A DNA stretch of 64,000 bases from Porphyra umbilicalis (lineage: Eukaryota; Rhodophyta; Bangiophyceae; Bangiales; Bangiaceae). Positions within the stretch are counted from its first letter, which is position 1. The number at the start of each line of letters is the position of its first letter. The notes under the pieces were generated by a model. The model saw nothing but the letters and a program-made list of their open reading frames with translations, was not told the DNA's origin and did no database searches. A program made the position numbers and the translations under genes. Location: positions 1-64,000 of the forward strand of contig KV918790.1 in the NCBI GenBank assembly GCA_002049455.2. The letters run 5' to 3'. Shown here one piece after another: positions 19,740 to 31,776 of the stretch.

Positions 19740-22729
19740 CGAAGTTGCATAACTTGACTAAGAAGGTTTCTTCAGGTTTGACGATGGCAAGGCCGCGGGC
19801 GACTGCCATTGACTTTTTTCGGCATAACCGATATTTCGGTGTGATGGTCACCGTACCGGGGGTGTCACATGTTGCCATGATTCACTTCTCTTGGTGTCTG
19901 TTGACTCGTACCTGCTTGCAGGCTCGCACCCTCGCGGGTTTATCTTTCCAATGGCGGTCCCAGGCACTGTCGTTTAGACAGGCCAAGATCGGCGTTCGCC
20001 GAGGCAGTTCCTCCGTGCAACGCACGTGTTCTTGCCAGACGATCTTACGCAAGCGCAGCAAGATCGCCTCGATGTTTTGTTCAATGAGGTCTGTGCCATG
20101 GATGAACGGGACTGACAAGTTGTCGGAAACAAGAAAGCGGTCAAGGAGACGCACACCTCCGGTGTCTACAAACGAATGTATGGCATACTTGATCACGAGA
20201 CGGTTGTTGTTCGCGTCTCGGATACGTGGAAGCGTGGTCATCTTCTCGACATAAGCCATCCAGTTCGTACGGAGAACACTACTTCGCACTACGTTGACCC
20301 CCGCGCCTGTGGCAAGGAAAGGGAGGCAGCTCCGCATCACACGCATGCATGGGCCAAGCATGGCGGCGATCTCGTAGTGCCGTAATGCATGGCGCAGCAA
20401 ACTTGTCACTGTACGCTTTCGCGTCCCGCCGGGCAACTCTCTGTCGGGCACCCGGCCTAGGCGCTTTTCGATTCCTCGACGGCTTCGGCCGGATATTCGA
20501 TCGTGTCTTCCTCGGTGTCCCCGTCTGCAATGGCGTGAACGCAGACAGGCGGTTGGCGACGTTCGCGAGGGCAATACGGCTCGGCACATTGTGCAGCGAA
20601 GTGACCCGGCTTGTTACAGTTGTAACAGATGTCAGCCCGGTTGGCTTGCGGGTCGGCGGCCCGAGGGGGCGGCGAGGTGCGAGCTGGTGTGAATGGTCGT
20701 TCCGTCGTCGTCCGCTGGTCCTGTGTCGCGTAAGCGACTTTGATCGCCGTTTAGCGTGTCATCTTGAGGTGCAAGCGCAGCTTGATGGTGCCGTCCCAGT
20801 ACAACTGGGCAGTGGCAACCGTCTCTGATAGAGTTCGATCCGGAAACTGGTCAGTCAAGACCCGAACGTGCGCTTGCACCAGGTCCGAAAGGCCTGTGAT
20901 GAAGACGTCCTTAACGTCTTGGACGTTGAACAAGCCGTTCAGAAGATCGCACTGCGTCTTCACGCGGTGACTGTAAGCCGTGGGCGCCTCGTTGTCTTGT
21001 TGCTTCATCGTGAGGATGTCCTGGTAGGCGGTAGCCATAGTTGCGTGCGTCGCGTACTTCTAGAGGAGCCAGTTTACGGCATCTCCGTATGTACGGATGA
21101 CGTAACGCTTTCGTCCGAGAGTGCTGTTAAGCGCGCCGGAGAATGCCATCTTGGCATTGGTGGCTAGTCGGAAGACCATGAGCGGACGGGCTTGACTGTG
21201 AGTCAGCTCAGCCGCGTCGCACGCGCGGCGGAATGTCGTCAAGAACGTGAAGATGCCCAAGGGCAGGGCTCCCGTGAACGGCTGTTGCCCGTGGAACGCT
21301 GCGTCCAAATGTTTGTTGAGACGGTGCGACCGTTGTGCCTCTTTAGGCGTGTACGTCAGTTGACGTGGGAGGAAGAAATACGTCCCATAGTCCAGGAGCA
21401 TCTTGAAGCAGCTATTAGCCGTGCGGATCACCTTGATCCTGTCGGCTTTCTCAAGACGCTCCTTCCGTTTGGTGGGGGTCGCTGAGCGCTTGCGCGCTGT
21501 TGCGTCCGACTCGCTTGAGCTGTCGCTCTTCGAGGACCCACTTGAGGGCGACGGCGGGCCTCACGGCCCGTGGCCATCGTCCGAAGAGGCAGAGTCTGTC
21601 GCGTTGGGGTTGTCGTCGTCCGACGATGTCGGGTTTGACCCCGAGGCAGAATCATCGGAAGATGAGGAAGGTACGGCATTAGCCGGATCGTCCTTGCGGA
21701 CGTACTTGCCTTTCGTCACCTTGCTTGTCTTCTTGACGGTCGTGCTGTTGGCGCCCGACTGACGGCGAGACTTAGCCCTCTGGCGTTCCTCCTCGTGGGA
21801 GTCGACCTTGCGCAGGGCCTCGATGTCGCCGACAAACTTGTCACTGGCTCGCGCCAGAGACTCTTTAGTCTGTTCTTGGACCGTCAGGCGTCTTTGAAGT
21901 GCTTCAACGGCCGCTTTCAGATTCTCCACCACCTGCAACTGCCCGAAGGCGGCTTGGTTCGCATAGATGGGAGGAGCAGGAGCACCATCCGTTGGGGAAT
22001 CCGAGGGGGCAGGGTTTCCTTGTCCCCCGCCCGGCGGCCGGTAGCCAGCTGGCAGCTTGCCGTCTCTGACGCTCTGAATGCCGTCGGTTCCACCGGTAGA
22101 CGTACTGGGACCAGAACAAAGTGTTCCGACGTGGCAAACGCCCTGCGCGCCAACGTCAAAGATCACAACCGTGGTGCCCCCGGCACCACGCCCACCAGTC
22201 GACGGCAACCGCCCCGCGCGCCAAGCGATCGTATCGACACCGTCGCATTGCCACGAGGCAGCGAGAAGTCTCTCTGGAACACCGCGCCGCGAGGCACGAT
22301 GAAGGCGAGGGTAACCCCCGCTGCTCCACCAAATGTGGGATTAATAACGTTGGTTGAATTACCAGTGTATTGGGACCGACCGTAGCCAAGCAATAAAGCA
22401 AGTTCTGTCGCCGTCGCGGCGAGTAAAAAAGACCTCATGTTGAAGGGTATCCGATGGAGGGCCGGGTGGTGCCCACGACGGCGACCGCGGACCCATGGTG
22501 ATTTAGTACAAACGAGGGCACTGGTCAATCGGCCGTCCGATCACAAGCGATCGCAATGAGTTCCGGCAGACAGATAAGACTGGCAAGCAAACAAACAATA
22601 AATAATTAACAATTCGGCAGTAACCCCCCAAAGGTCATGCCACAGGTTAATTCGCACAACACGTGGGCTTTGGCCAGTCAAGGGGACTACCGGTGGCAAT
22701 TTGCCAATTGCGGGCGAAGATATGCTACA
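19740..22729 (-). mobile_element. Ty3/gypsy fossil: LTR, gag and protease end only
   Basis: On the minus strand a 396-bp 5' LTR (22334-22729) is followed by a primer-binding site and then gag. Gag has a coiled Ser-rich start near 22200 and a capsid-type segment at 20750-21040 (MATAYQDILTMKQQDNEAP). A protease-like region follows at about 19900-20400, then a short post-protease segment related to that of the 5-16 kb element. No reverse transcriptase, integrase or second LTR of this copy was found. The element is broken, with several breaks, and is older than the 5-16 kb copy. Confidence 0.8.
22334..22729 (-). repeat. LTR of the Ty3/gypsy fossil
   Basis: The repeat reads TGTGGGATTAATAACG at its left end and GATATGCTACA at its right end. 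It is about 80-85% identical by eye to 61855-62246. The gag side carries a TGG-initial primer-binding site (minus strand from about 22331: TGGTGGAGCAGCGGGGGT). Confidence 0.85.
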
Positions 22730-23934
22730 GCAAGGCCTTCTCCTCACCACGATTTCACTGTAACGAATAGTGGTCGGCAAGACACAGTGGCGCTTGTGTT
22801 TGGCTCACACTAGTCCAGCCCTACGCTGAATGCAGAACCGCCCATACCTGGGGCTGTTGGCTGTCTCCCGCGTGTGCTCGTGCAGAGGCCGATGGGGATG
22901 TGCTAGTGGGGGGGGGAGGGACGCTGGCAGTGGTCTCGCGAGGGCAGTGGCTGCAGGCGGTGCCGTGGCCGCTGAGCGGGCGCTTTCACTCCGCCGCCGC
23001 TGTTCTTGGTGGCGCACTGTGAAGGCCGCACAATGGGGGCTCCACAGGGGCTCGACACAGCTTGGACGCGGCCAAGTACCCACGGAACTGGCAGCCCCTG
23101 CCACGACGTGCGTGACGGCTCTCGGTGGCGGCTGTCGCGCGTCAAAGTCAAAAGCGGCGGTCGCCGCTGCCGCCCAAGCACGTCACCTGTGACATGTTGT
23201 CTTGGAAAAAATGATGAGACGTACGTTGACACGTAGGAACAAAACAATTAAAGACCACACCCCATCTTCAGACAGGCAATTGTCACACACAGCATGTCAT
23301 GGCGCGCACACGCAGTACGTAAAGAAAACAGTATAGACAGAAAAGCATTAATCAACGTACACATGCAGCAACGCACTGCGCTGTGCAAAAACGTGCGCGC
23401 ATAGGTCCTCGCGAAGCGCTTCATTCTCCTCCCGGCACTTGGGCTCACCTATGGCCACCAGAATGCGCGTATATTCGCTCATGGGCGCCACACCAGCGGC
23501 TGCGAGTGCAGGTGTAGATAGCCAGGTGCATCACCCAAGTCTGCCAACCCCCCCGCGGCAGCAAAGGCTTCGCCTCCATTCGCGGCCCCTCCTGCCCAGG
23601 CACCCCCTGCCTCATCCCCTCCCTCTCCGTAGACCGCGCCTTTGGCGGCGCCAGAGCTCGCGCCGGCCCCGCCAGCCTCTCCCGCTGCAACTACTTCAAG
23701 AGCCGCACCGCCACCTTCCCCCGCATGGCCCTCGCCGGCGCCCGCGCCATCTGTGGCGCCAGGGCCTAGGCCGGCCCCGCCCACAGTGTCCTCTGCACCA
23801 ACCCCAACATCCGCACCGCCGCCTTTTCCCTCGGGGGCCTCGCCGACGCCCGCTCCGTTGGCGGCGTCAGGGTCCACTCCACCCCCACCCGCCCCGTTCG
23901 CTCCGCCCGCACCACCCGCCCCGTAGTGGGTGGA
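22730..23934. other. Low-complexity intergenic DNA
   Basis: Bases 22830-23240 show only short chance frames. Bases 23540-23925 are a C-rich tract encoding a Pro/Ala/Ser-rich frame on the plus strand and a Gly/Ala-rich one on the minus strand. Neither has a domain. The minus frame could once have extended the transposase fragment upstream of it. Confidence 0.45.
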
Positions 23935-24353
23935 TTACGCCTGAGACAAAAAGTTGTCTCGGCGTGCTTCGACCACCATGTTGTGGAGTATCGCGACCGT
24001 CTGGGTTGTACGCACTATACGGGGCACTGTCCACATCCGGCAGGGGTGACGCACGACGTAGAAACGTGCAGGAAGGTTGCCGAAGAGCTGCTCAACGTCC
24101 TTCCGCAGGGCCTCCTGCAGGCGATTGAACGTGCGCTGCTCAGGCGTCTGGGGGTTGGGGTAGGGGGCCACGAAAAACACAAAACGAGGAAACATTCCGT
24201 CCACAAGGTAGTACAGCAAGGTGCGGGTATTCCCATTGACAATAAACGAAAAGTAACGGGGTGGCCACTTCCCAGTGACGACATCCATGTACATAGGTGA
24301 TTGATACAGGACGTTTATATCATTGAGACCCTCAGGACTCCCCGCGAAACACA
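23935..24353 (-). pseudogene. Plant_tran (PIF/Harbinger) transposase C-terminal fragment
   Basis: The minus-strand frame covers the second half of a Plant_tran-type nuclease. It includes the second catalytic Asp block (FAGSPEGLNDINVLYQSP), the YYLVDG segment, the RKDVEQLFG block with the catalytic Glu and the final AILHNMVVEARRD. It aligns by eye with residues about 273-395 of the nuclease at 31777-33381. The frame is closed upstream by a TGA near 24354, and the N-terminal half with the first Asp is missing. It is a remnant of a related element. Confidence 0.85.
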
Positions 24354-24902
24354 GTCAAAACGTAAGAACAAGGGGGGGCTACCTGAATATCTATGGGTGT
24401 TACAACGGGCGCTTGAGGGGCGCTCAGGGCGCACTGAGCGCTCAAAGGGCGCTCAGGGGCGCATTATGCACCAGCGCCCCGAAAATCGGGGCGCACTCAA
24501 CAAGCCTACGTCCACCTGGGGCCAGTCCAACCTTGAATACAGAAATTACCCATGAAGCACTTTGTAAATGTTCAATAGAATTCAACATCAACGTTTACTT
24601 GGATTTACCTCAGATATTTGGTTGAATCTCGCAACCCCGCAACAGAGGCACGTGACTCTCTGGTCTATCTTTGGCCGTGTGAAAACGGTTTTGTCGTTTC
24701 GCAAGTCCAGGGTATTTTCGCGAACGCGCTTTCAGTATCACTTTGTCCGGCGGATGCGTGCCTGACGAACATCAGACCGAAACGCGCGTACATGTGGTGG
24801 CACCAGGTCTCTGACGATGGTCGCCGCTCCGCCGCCCCGACCCACCGACGCCCCCTCCCCCGCGGGACGCGCCCCCCCCCCGCCCCCCCTTCCCGGCGGG
24901 CC
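24354..24902. other. Intergenic region with GCGCTCA-type repeats and a hairpin
   Basis: Bases 24405-24500 contain about ten short GCGC(T/C)C motifs in both orientations. Within them, 24474-24494 is a perfect hairpin with a 9-bp stem (GCGCCCCGA) and an AAA loop. The rest is the probable upstream region of the next gene, with no TATA box or start element that I can defend. Confidence 0.45.
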
Positions 24903-25010
24903 ATGCGCCCCCCCCTCTTATCCCGCAGGGCGCTTCGTCGCCTCCTCCGCCGCCTTGGTGGGCCCCTGTTGACGCCGTCCCCCCGCATCGGTGCCGGCCG
25001 CCGCGCGTCG

Positions 25011-25045
<35 letters not shown>

Positions 25046-26405
25046 CGCCCTGTGCCTCACCGTCGGGGCGCTGCTGCTGCTGCGGCGGCGGGCGCGGCCG
25101 CCATGGCCGCCCGCGTCGGCGCCCAATCCGTTGCGCCTGGCGGCCGCTGAGCGCGCCCGCGGCGGCGCGGGGGCGCGCACCCCCGCCGGCGGCGGCGACG
25201 GCGGCGGCGGCGGCGACGTCGGCGGCGGCGGCGGCGGCGGCGGCGGCAGCGGCGCCCCCGATGCGGCCGGCCGGCCGGCCGACGCGACCGCCGCCGCCCT
25301 CCACGACGCTGACGGCGTGCCGTGGGCGCTCCTCTCCACCCTCTCGGCGGGCCAGCGCGCGGTGCTGGCGGGCGCCCTCCACCCCCGCGGGGCTCCGCGC
25401 GCCCGCCGCGGCGGCGGCGGCAGCGACGGCGGCGGCGGCGGCGACGGCGGCGGCGGCGAGGGGGCGGGGGCACCCCCCCCGCGCGCGCCGCCCCCGCCGC
25501 CCGGCCTCCTCGTGACGGTCGTGCAGCACGGCCTCGGCAACCGCCTCCGCACCGCCGCGTCGGCGGTGGCGTACGCGGCCGCCACGGGGCGGGTGCTCGT
25601 CCTCGTGTGGCCCCTCGACGCGCACTGCGGGGCGGCGTATGGGGACCTCTTCCTCCCGCCAACGCCGCCCGTGGCGGGGGGGGGGGGGGGGTGGGCGGCG
25701 CCGCCGCCACAGCGCGCCAGCGGCGGCGGCGGCAGCAGCAGCGGCGGCAGCAGCTGGGCGGGCGGGACGCAGACGCGCCCCCGCCCCCCGTGTTGATCGT
25801 GTCGACGGCCACCCCGCCGTGGCCGCCGGCGCCCGCCGCCGACGGCGCGTGGGCGCGGTGGGCGGTGGCGGATCTGCTGGCCGACCCCCCCCCCCCCCCC
25901 TCGCGGCGGTGCTTGCGGGGGCGTCGGCGGGGTCCCCCCCCCCCCCCCCGGCTCCCCCCCCCCCCCTCCTCGTCCGCGCGTCGTCCGTCCTCGAGCCCCG
26001 CCACCCGCCCGGCGCGGTGACGTCGTGGGGGTTGGAAAACGCGGCGCTCGCGCGCCTCCCCCCCCGCCCCGCCCTCGCCGCCCGCGCCGCGGCGCTCGTT
26101 GCGCGGCACCGCCTCGGCGCCGCCGTCGGCGTGCACATCCGGGCGGTGCCCCTCGCCGCCGACATCCCCACCGTCGACGCGGGGACGGCCTACACGCCGG
26201 CGGCGGCGGCGACGCTCGGGTGGTTCCGCGCCGCCGCGGCGCCGGCGCACTTTGTGCCCCCGCTGGTGGCCGCCGCCGCGGCGGCGCCGGGCCGCACCGT
26301 GCTCGTCGTCGCCGATGACCCGGCGGCGGTGGACATTGTGCGGGGGGGGGTCGCCGCCGCGGGCGCCCGCCTCCGCATCGTGTCCACGGCCGACGGCGCG
26401 GGGGT

Positions 26406-26443
<38 letters not shown>

Positions 26444-26742
26444 ACGACGGGGTGGCGGTGGGTGCGGCGGCCTGTGGGCCGGGGCCGGCGAGTGCCGGTC
26501 GCTCCGCGCCGTGCGTGCGCGCGGCGCTCGTCGACCTGCTGGCGCTGTCGGCAACGGCGGAGCTGCTCGGCTCGGGGTGGTCCTCCTTCTCCGAAGCGGC
26601 GGTGCGGCTGCGCGCGGCGGGCGTCGGGCGCCTCGTTGGGGGGGGGGGGGGGGGGCGCTGGCGCGTGCGCCTCGCGGGGCGCGACTTTGCGGTGGGGGGG
26701 GGCGCCGAGGGGGGGGCCCCGCCGCCCCCGCGAGGGCCGTGA
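24903..26742 (+). CDS. Membrane-anchored fucosyltransferase-like protein
   Basis: Starting at ATG 24903 the protein opens with a basic stretch and a hydrophobic segment (residues about 36-60, ending VALCLTVGALLLL before RRR), a typical type II Golgi anchor. After a Gly-rich stem comes QHGLGNRLRTAASAVAYAAA, then RVLVLVWPLDAHC, matching the donor-binding start of NodZ/FUT8-like fucosyltransferases. Later parts include AVGVHIRAVPL and, near the end, LLALSATAELLGSGWSSFSE, also typical of this fold. The acceptor cannot be told. The reading frame steps twice between about 25680 and 25960, where the sequence has long G and C runs (for example 25678-25691 and 25886-25900). Since homology continues across these points, errors or real length variation in the runs are likelier than introns. 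Downstream the S1-domain gene converges, with 143 bp between stops. Confidence 0.7.
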
Positions 26743-26885
26743 CGGGGTGCTGACAAAGGGGGGGGGGAAGGGGGGCGGGGGGGGGGAGGCACCGTCGCGT
26801 CAGCGAGGGACAGGGGTGTGGGCCCCAGTCCTGCAGAAATGACAACAGAAAAAAACAGAAAAAAGAGTGCAGGCACGACGGCGGC

Positions 26886-28425
26886 CTATCGGTGCCCGAC
26901 GGGGTCGTCCGTGTGCCGGCCGCCGCGGTCGGCGCGGCCGCCGCCGCCATCGCCGGCGGTGGCGGTCGCCGCCGCCGCCACCCCGCCGCCCCGGCGGGCG
27001 CGCTCCGCCGCCCACGCGTCAAGTGCGTACGCGCCGAGGGCGGTGAGGGCGGCCTCGTCGGGCAGCGCCGCGTCCACCCCGCCGCGTCCGAGGCTCCCAC
27101 CCCCCCCGTCGCCGTCGCCGCCACCACCGCCACCGCCACCCCCGCCACCCCCGTCGCCACCGCCGCCGCCGCCGCCGTCGAGCAAGGCGGCGACAAGCGC
27201 CTCTGCCGCCGCGCGGGCGGCGGGCGGCACGTTGGCCATACGCCACAGCGCCGGCCGCGGGGGCGGCGGCGGCAGGGCAGCGTCCCGTCCCCCGTCGCCA
27301 CTCCCGCGCGCCGCCGCCGGTCGGGCGCCGCCGCCCGCCGCGGCGGCCGCCGGCCGGCGCGGCGGGTCGGGCGGGGGCGTGCCGCGGTGTGGCGCCGCGC
27401 CATGGCGGGGGGGGGCTCGTGCGCGCGCGGCGCTGCCGCTCGCTGCGGAAGGGCGTCGGCGCGGGACGCGCCGGGCGAGCCGCCCCGCCGGTGCGCGCGC
27501 GCCCGGCGCGGCGCGGCTGCGGCGGGGCGCGGCTCGGCCCAGGCGGCGGGGCGTGGCTCGCCCGCGCCATCAGGGCGCGGCACCTCCCCGGGGCGCGCGC
27601 CCGCGCCCTCCCGCCGGCGCGCCCCCGCGTCGTGGTCCGACGCCCCAGCGGGGGGGGTGCCGGTGGCCGCCCGCCCGCCTCGACGCCGCGGCCCGCCTCG
27701 CGGGTCACAGCGGGCTCCCCGCCGTGCGACCGCCCCCGCGGCGGCCGCCACCGCTCCTCGTCACGGGGCGCCGGCGCCGCTGCGGGCGGCGGGTGCCACC
27801 CGTCGCCCCCCGCCCCCCGCCGCCCGTCGTGGGGCCCCCGCCCGCCGCCGTCGGGGGCCCGCCGCGCCTCCCCACCGCGCGGCGGCGACCGCTCCGCCGG
27901 CGGCCGCAACCGCTCCTCGTCACGGGGCGCCGCCGCCGCTGCGGGCGGCGGGTGCCACCCGTCGCCCCCCGCCCCCCGCCGCCCGTCGTGGGGCCCCCGC
28001 CCGCCGCCGTCGGGGGCCCGCCGCGCCTCCCCACCGCGCGGCGGCGACCGCTCCGCCGGCGGCCGCAACCGCTCCTCGTCACGGGGCGCCGGCGCCGCCG
28101 CGGGCAGCGGCCGCCGGCCGTCGCCCCCCCCCCCCCGCCGCCCGTCGTGGGGCCCCCGCCCGCCGCCGTCGGGGGCCCGCCGCGCCTCCCCACCGCGCGG
28201 CGGCGACCGCTCCGCCGGCGGCCGCAACCGCTCCTCGTCACGGGGCGCCGGCGTCGATGCGGGCGGCGGGTGCCACCCGTCGTCCCGCGCCCCCCGCCGC
28301 CCGTCGTGGGGCCCCCGCCCGCCGCCGTCGGCGGGCCGCCGCGCCTCCCCGCCGCGCGGCGGCGACCGCTCCGCCGACCGCCGGCGGTCGCCCCGTCCGC
28401 CCGCCGTGCGGGCGGTGCCGCCACC

Positions 28426-28457
<32 letters not shown>

Positions 28458-29730
28458 GTCGCTCCGCCTCGTGCACGACGGCGGGCGGCCGCCCGCGGGG
28501 CGCCCGCGCGTCGTGGCCACGGTCCGCGTCTGCGGGCGGCGGCGGGTCGCGCTCCGCGCTGCGGTGCCGCCGGCAGTGCCGCTCGGGCGGGGGGGAGGGG
28601 GAGTCGCGCCGCCGCTTGCGGTCGCCCCTGGACTCGGTCCACCGCTCCCGCGCCGTCGACGGCTCTCGGAGCCTGTCGTGGGCCGCTTGGCCGCGCCGCC
28701 CCCGGTCGTCGCCTCGCTCTCGACGGCCGCCCTTCTCCCGCTCCTCCCGGCGTTCCTCCCGGCGTTCCTCCTGGCGCTCCTCCTGGCGCTCCTCCCAGCG
28801 CTCTGGCTTGCCCGCCTCCCTGCGCTCCTCCCTGCGCTCCTCCCGGCGCTCCTTCCGACGTTCCTCCAGGAGCTCCAGTTTGCCCGCCTCCCTGCGCTCC
28901 TCCCTGCGCTCCACGCGGCGTTCCTCCCGGCGCTCCTCCCGGCGCTCCGGCCTGTCTTCCTCCCTGCCCTCCTCCCTGCGCTCCTCCGTTCGTCCCTCCA
29001 CGCGCTCCGTCACGCGCTCCCGCTTTACCCCTCGCTCCATCCCCCTCCTCCGCACTCCCTGGGAGCTCAATGGCGAGGACGACGACGGCCGCTCGCGGTC
29101 GTGAGAGCGACGCTCCCCCGCACCGTCGTCGCCGCGCGGCCGGCTCGATGCCGCGTGGCCGAGCAACGGCTCCCGTAGCCGCAGCTGCTCCCGCGGCGAC
29201 GGCGGCAGCGGCGGTGGCCCCTCCCGCTCGTCGACCAAACCCCGCCGCCGCCCCACCCCTGGTAATGACGGAGGGGCAGAGGGTCTCGCCGACGGGCGGC
29301 GGGGCCCCTCCCCAAACGGCACCCCAAACGCAAGGTAGTGGCCCTTGCAGCCAATCGCCACGACCGCCTGCGTGTCGCCGACGCGGTAGCGGGCGGCCGT
29401 GTCGATAACGTCGCCCACGCCGCCGCCGCGCATGTAGTTGGCGTGGAGGAGGCCCGCCAGGTCCCTGTCGCGCCGGCGGCTGCCGTCGCCGCCATGACCG
29501 CCGCCGCTGCCGTCGACGGTGAGGAAAACTCCGTACGGCTTCAAGGCCGTCACCCGGCCGGTAAAGGCGTCGCCGACGACGGCGCGGCCGCCAAGCAGTG
29601 GGCGCCCAACGGGGTGGCGATCAAAGGTGCCCCGCCCCTCGAGGGGGAGCACCACCAGCGGCCAGTCGGCGGGGGCAGAGCCCGCGGGGCCCGCCCACCG
29701 TCTGGACGCGGCCTCGGTGTTGAACCGCAT
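26886..29730 (-). CDS. S1-domain RNA-binding protein with Arg/Glu-rich and 53-residue repeats
   Basis: ATG 29730 is chosen because the codons before it lack another ATG. Residues about 50-135 form an S1-like OB domain (VGDAFTGRVTALKPYGVFLT, then LAGLLHANYMRGGGVGDVID and YRVGDTQAVVAIG). A long charged region follows, first Arg/Glu repeats (EERREERREER type) and RS/RE dipeptides, then four near-identical units of 53 residues. This architecture suggests an RNA-processing or splicing-associated protein, by inference. The S1 frame stays open to 27019. In the last 250 bp a different frame gives a more protein-like tail (MANVPPAARAAAEALVAALL) ending at 26886, so the true C-terminus is uncertain and a length error in the Gly runs is possible. 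Open plus-strand frames over this gene are shadows. It converges on the fucosyltransferase-like gene. Confidence 0.65.
27720..28370 (-). repeat. 159-bp coding tandem repeat, four copies
   Basis: GGCGGCGACC recurs at 27881, 28040 and 28199, and a fourth, more diverged copy follows, giving a period of 159 bp (53 codons). The unit encodes ERSPPRGGEARRAPDGGGRG and onward. Copies are near-identical, which points to recent unequal exchange or conversion. Confidence 0.9.
28735..29030 (-). repeat. Arg/Glu-rich microrepeat in the S1-domain gene
   Basis: About 300 bp are built from CGCTCCTCCCGGCG-like units, encoding EERREERREER-type sequence on the minus strand. Two larger blocks with GKPERWEERQEE and GKLELLEERRKE show a higher-order duplication. 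The tract is predicted to be a single charged helix. Confidence 0.75.
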
Positions 29731-29836
29731 GGGAGCACCACACGTTGGGAAGGAGGGGGCGTGTTTCCGCCGGCCGCACAATCACCAGCGTGGGCGACGC
29801 TGCTTCCGCCAAAGAGAGGTCAAGGGCAAGGCAGGG

Positions 29837-30112
29837 TAGGGTTGTTACGCACGCCGGATTTTGACGGGCGTGCAGGCGGGTCACGCCTTATGCACGCCTT
29901 CTGCACGCCGATCCCGCCGATCCCGCCGTGCACGCCGCAACGGTAGCCCCCCCACAAGTCTGTCAATTTCTTTTCAGAATATCGACATTGCACATCGAGA
30001 TTTGCCAGTGATACTGACAGTGGAATTCGAATGAGATGGTTCTCAAGCACTGGCCCAGCGGGGGGGAGCTGTCCAAGTATGTAAGTAACACTAGATGACA
30101 GGAAGGTTGCAG
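29837..30112 (+). repeat. Left inverted arm of the 17.7-kb element
   Basis: This arm includes the TAGGGTTGTT tip, GCACGCC-rich subterminal repeats, the 67-bp conserved block (29994-30060) and the AGATGACAGGAAGGTT block. Confidence 0.7.
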
Positions 30113-30124
30113 GGTCACAGCACC

Positions 30125-30517
30125 GCGCAGCGGGCCCAGAACCGTCGTCAACAGCACGTCTGTTTTTACCTGTTTTGAGCCTCTGGGAGGCCCGTGTTCC
30201 TGTTTGAAGAAACAGAATTCCTGTGCAAAAAACAGATCGACCCCGCTTGACAGGCTCTCAGAGGCCATCCCATGCGAGGTCCTTGCATATTTGTGTTTGC
30301 GAGAACAGGAATCGTTCCTCACTCCACACATAGCGCCTGCTAGAAGGGCCATAGATGCTTCTCCGTCTCTCTCTCTTTCTGGAAGGGTGAAGTGTATACG
30401 TCTTCTGCTGTGTCTCTCTTTTTACGAGTGGAGATGCATCTATCCCGGCGAACAGATGATTTTGGCGCCCTTTCTGGAAAAAAACAGCTTTGGCAGAGGG
30501 TTGTGGGCCCGCTGCGC
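30125..30517. mobile_element. 393-bp MITE, copy 1
   Basis: The ends are inverted: GCGCAGCGGGCCCA at the left and TGGGCCCGCTGCGC at the right. The interior is about 90% identical to 52263-52721 over most of its length. No coding capacity or clear target duplication is seen. Confidence 0.7.
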
Positions 30518-31776
30518 CGGCATAGCACGATATTACCTGCACTCAGAGAATTTGGTGTGCCACGTGGTGGAATCAGACCACGTCCGAACGGGGCGCTTCC
30601 TCCTCCCGATTTAGAGCAGACCCACCAATGTCGCATTCCGCAAATATTGGAGCCACATGTCTAACGTGGCTAAACGTGGCAGCGTATGCAGAAAGTATCA
30701 CACACAGCAATCCGTTCTATGCGGATCCGTCCACAAACGGAGGGTATCGACTTGTAAAATCGATAATATTCCACGATAAGTCCTTTCGAATAAAAATAAT
30801 CAGGGCACATAGGCCTTTCGTAATCTAGGGCCCCGGTCTCCATAGAGGGCCTCGATGTGGGCGTCGAGGCCATATTTCGAACGGATCCGAACCAATTTAG
30901 AGCCAATCTCATCGCTGGCACGCCGTGCTGCAGGACTCGGACGACCGCTGCGGTCACCACGTGAAGCCCCAATGATCCCGAATGATCGCATCTCGTTCTT
31001 GTCCGGAAGCGAGGGACGTCGCAGGCGGCGTGATTGTCCGGGAAACGTAGCCGCAGCACACGCGCAGGGGATTGAGGGCCTAGAGGCGATCTGAAACGGC
31101 CGTAAGGACCTGTGAATGCTCGACCTCGAGAGTGAGCCACGCTGTTCAAATGTATTGACACCACCTCGCGCGTGCCCAGGCTCAGAAAACGAGGAGTGGA
31201 AGAGTCAAGGCCGAGGAGGAGTGGAAGGAGAGTCATGGCCCGAGTAGAGCGCACACGACGACCCACGTGGCTCGCTCACAGCCATGCAGCGCTTGTTCCC
31301 ACGATGTACACTGGACTGAGGCCCCGTCAGGGCCCACGGGGCCAACGAGGGTGGGAGCTCGCATGATCGGGCCGGACCCGCACTCGCGGGCCTGATTGGA
31401 GGAGATACACTGTGAGGTGGCCCCTTCAGGCGTGGTGGGGCTGGTGTCGCCGGGCTGCGCCCGCGTACACGGGCCTGATTTGAGGGGGGGGATGGGGGCC
31501 GCGCCACTGCCCTCCCCATTTCGTCACCCGTGGCCCAGCCGACGGTCGCGACCGCACCCTCTCCCCACCGCACCCACCGTCGTGGCGACCGCTCCCGACC
31601 ACCGTCGTCGTGCCCCCCACGTGCATTCACACCGTCGTGCTCACCGTCTTCTTCCCCCTCTGCTTTTTGTGGCCCATACCGGGCCCGCTCCCCATGGATG
31701 CTGTGGCGGCTGCCGATGGCTCATTTTACGACGATTTGAAAACCGGTACGTCGGATGAGGACAACGCCGAAGAAGC
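30518..31776. other. Non-coding interior of the 17.7-kb element
   Basis: No gene or RNA was recognised. A short plus-strand frame from ATG 31694 (MDAVAAADGSFYDDL) ends in a GTACGT donor-like site at 31746 and could be a first exon of the nuclease gene, but no acceptor gives a convincing join. Confidence 0.45.

Noticed and set aside
24665-27751. 1028-codon minus-strand open frame
   Set aside because: It spans two unrelated genes, is almost all Arg/Pro/Ala and lies opposite the fucosyltransferase-like frame.
28735-29030. Regular repeats that could suggest a CRISPR array
   Set aside because: Units are contiguous, without spacers, and code for Arg/Glu repeats in a eukaryotic gene.
26818-29408. 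Two plus-strand frames of about 800 codons
   Set aside because: They are shadows of the S1-domain gene; the S1 fold is only on the minus strand.
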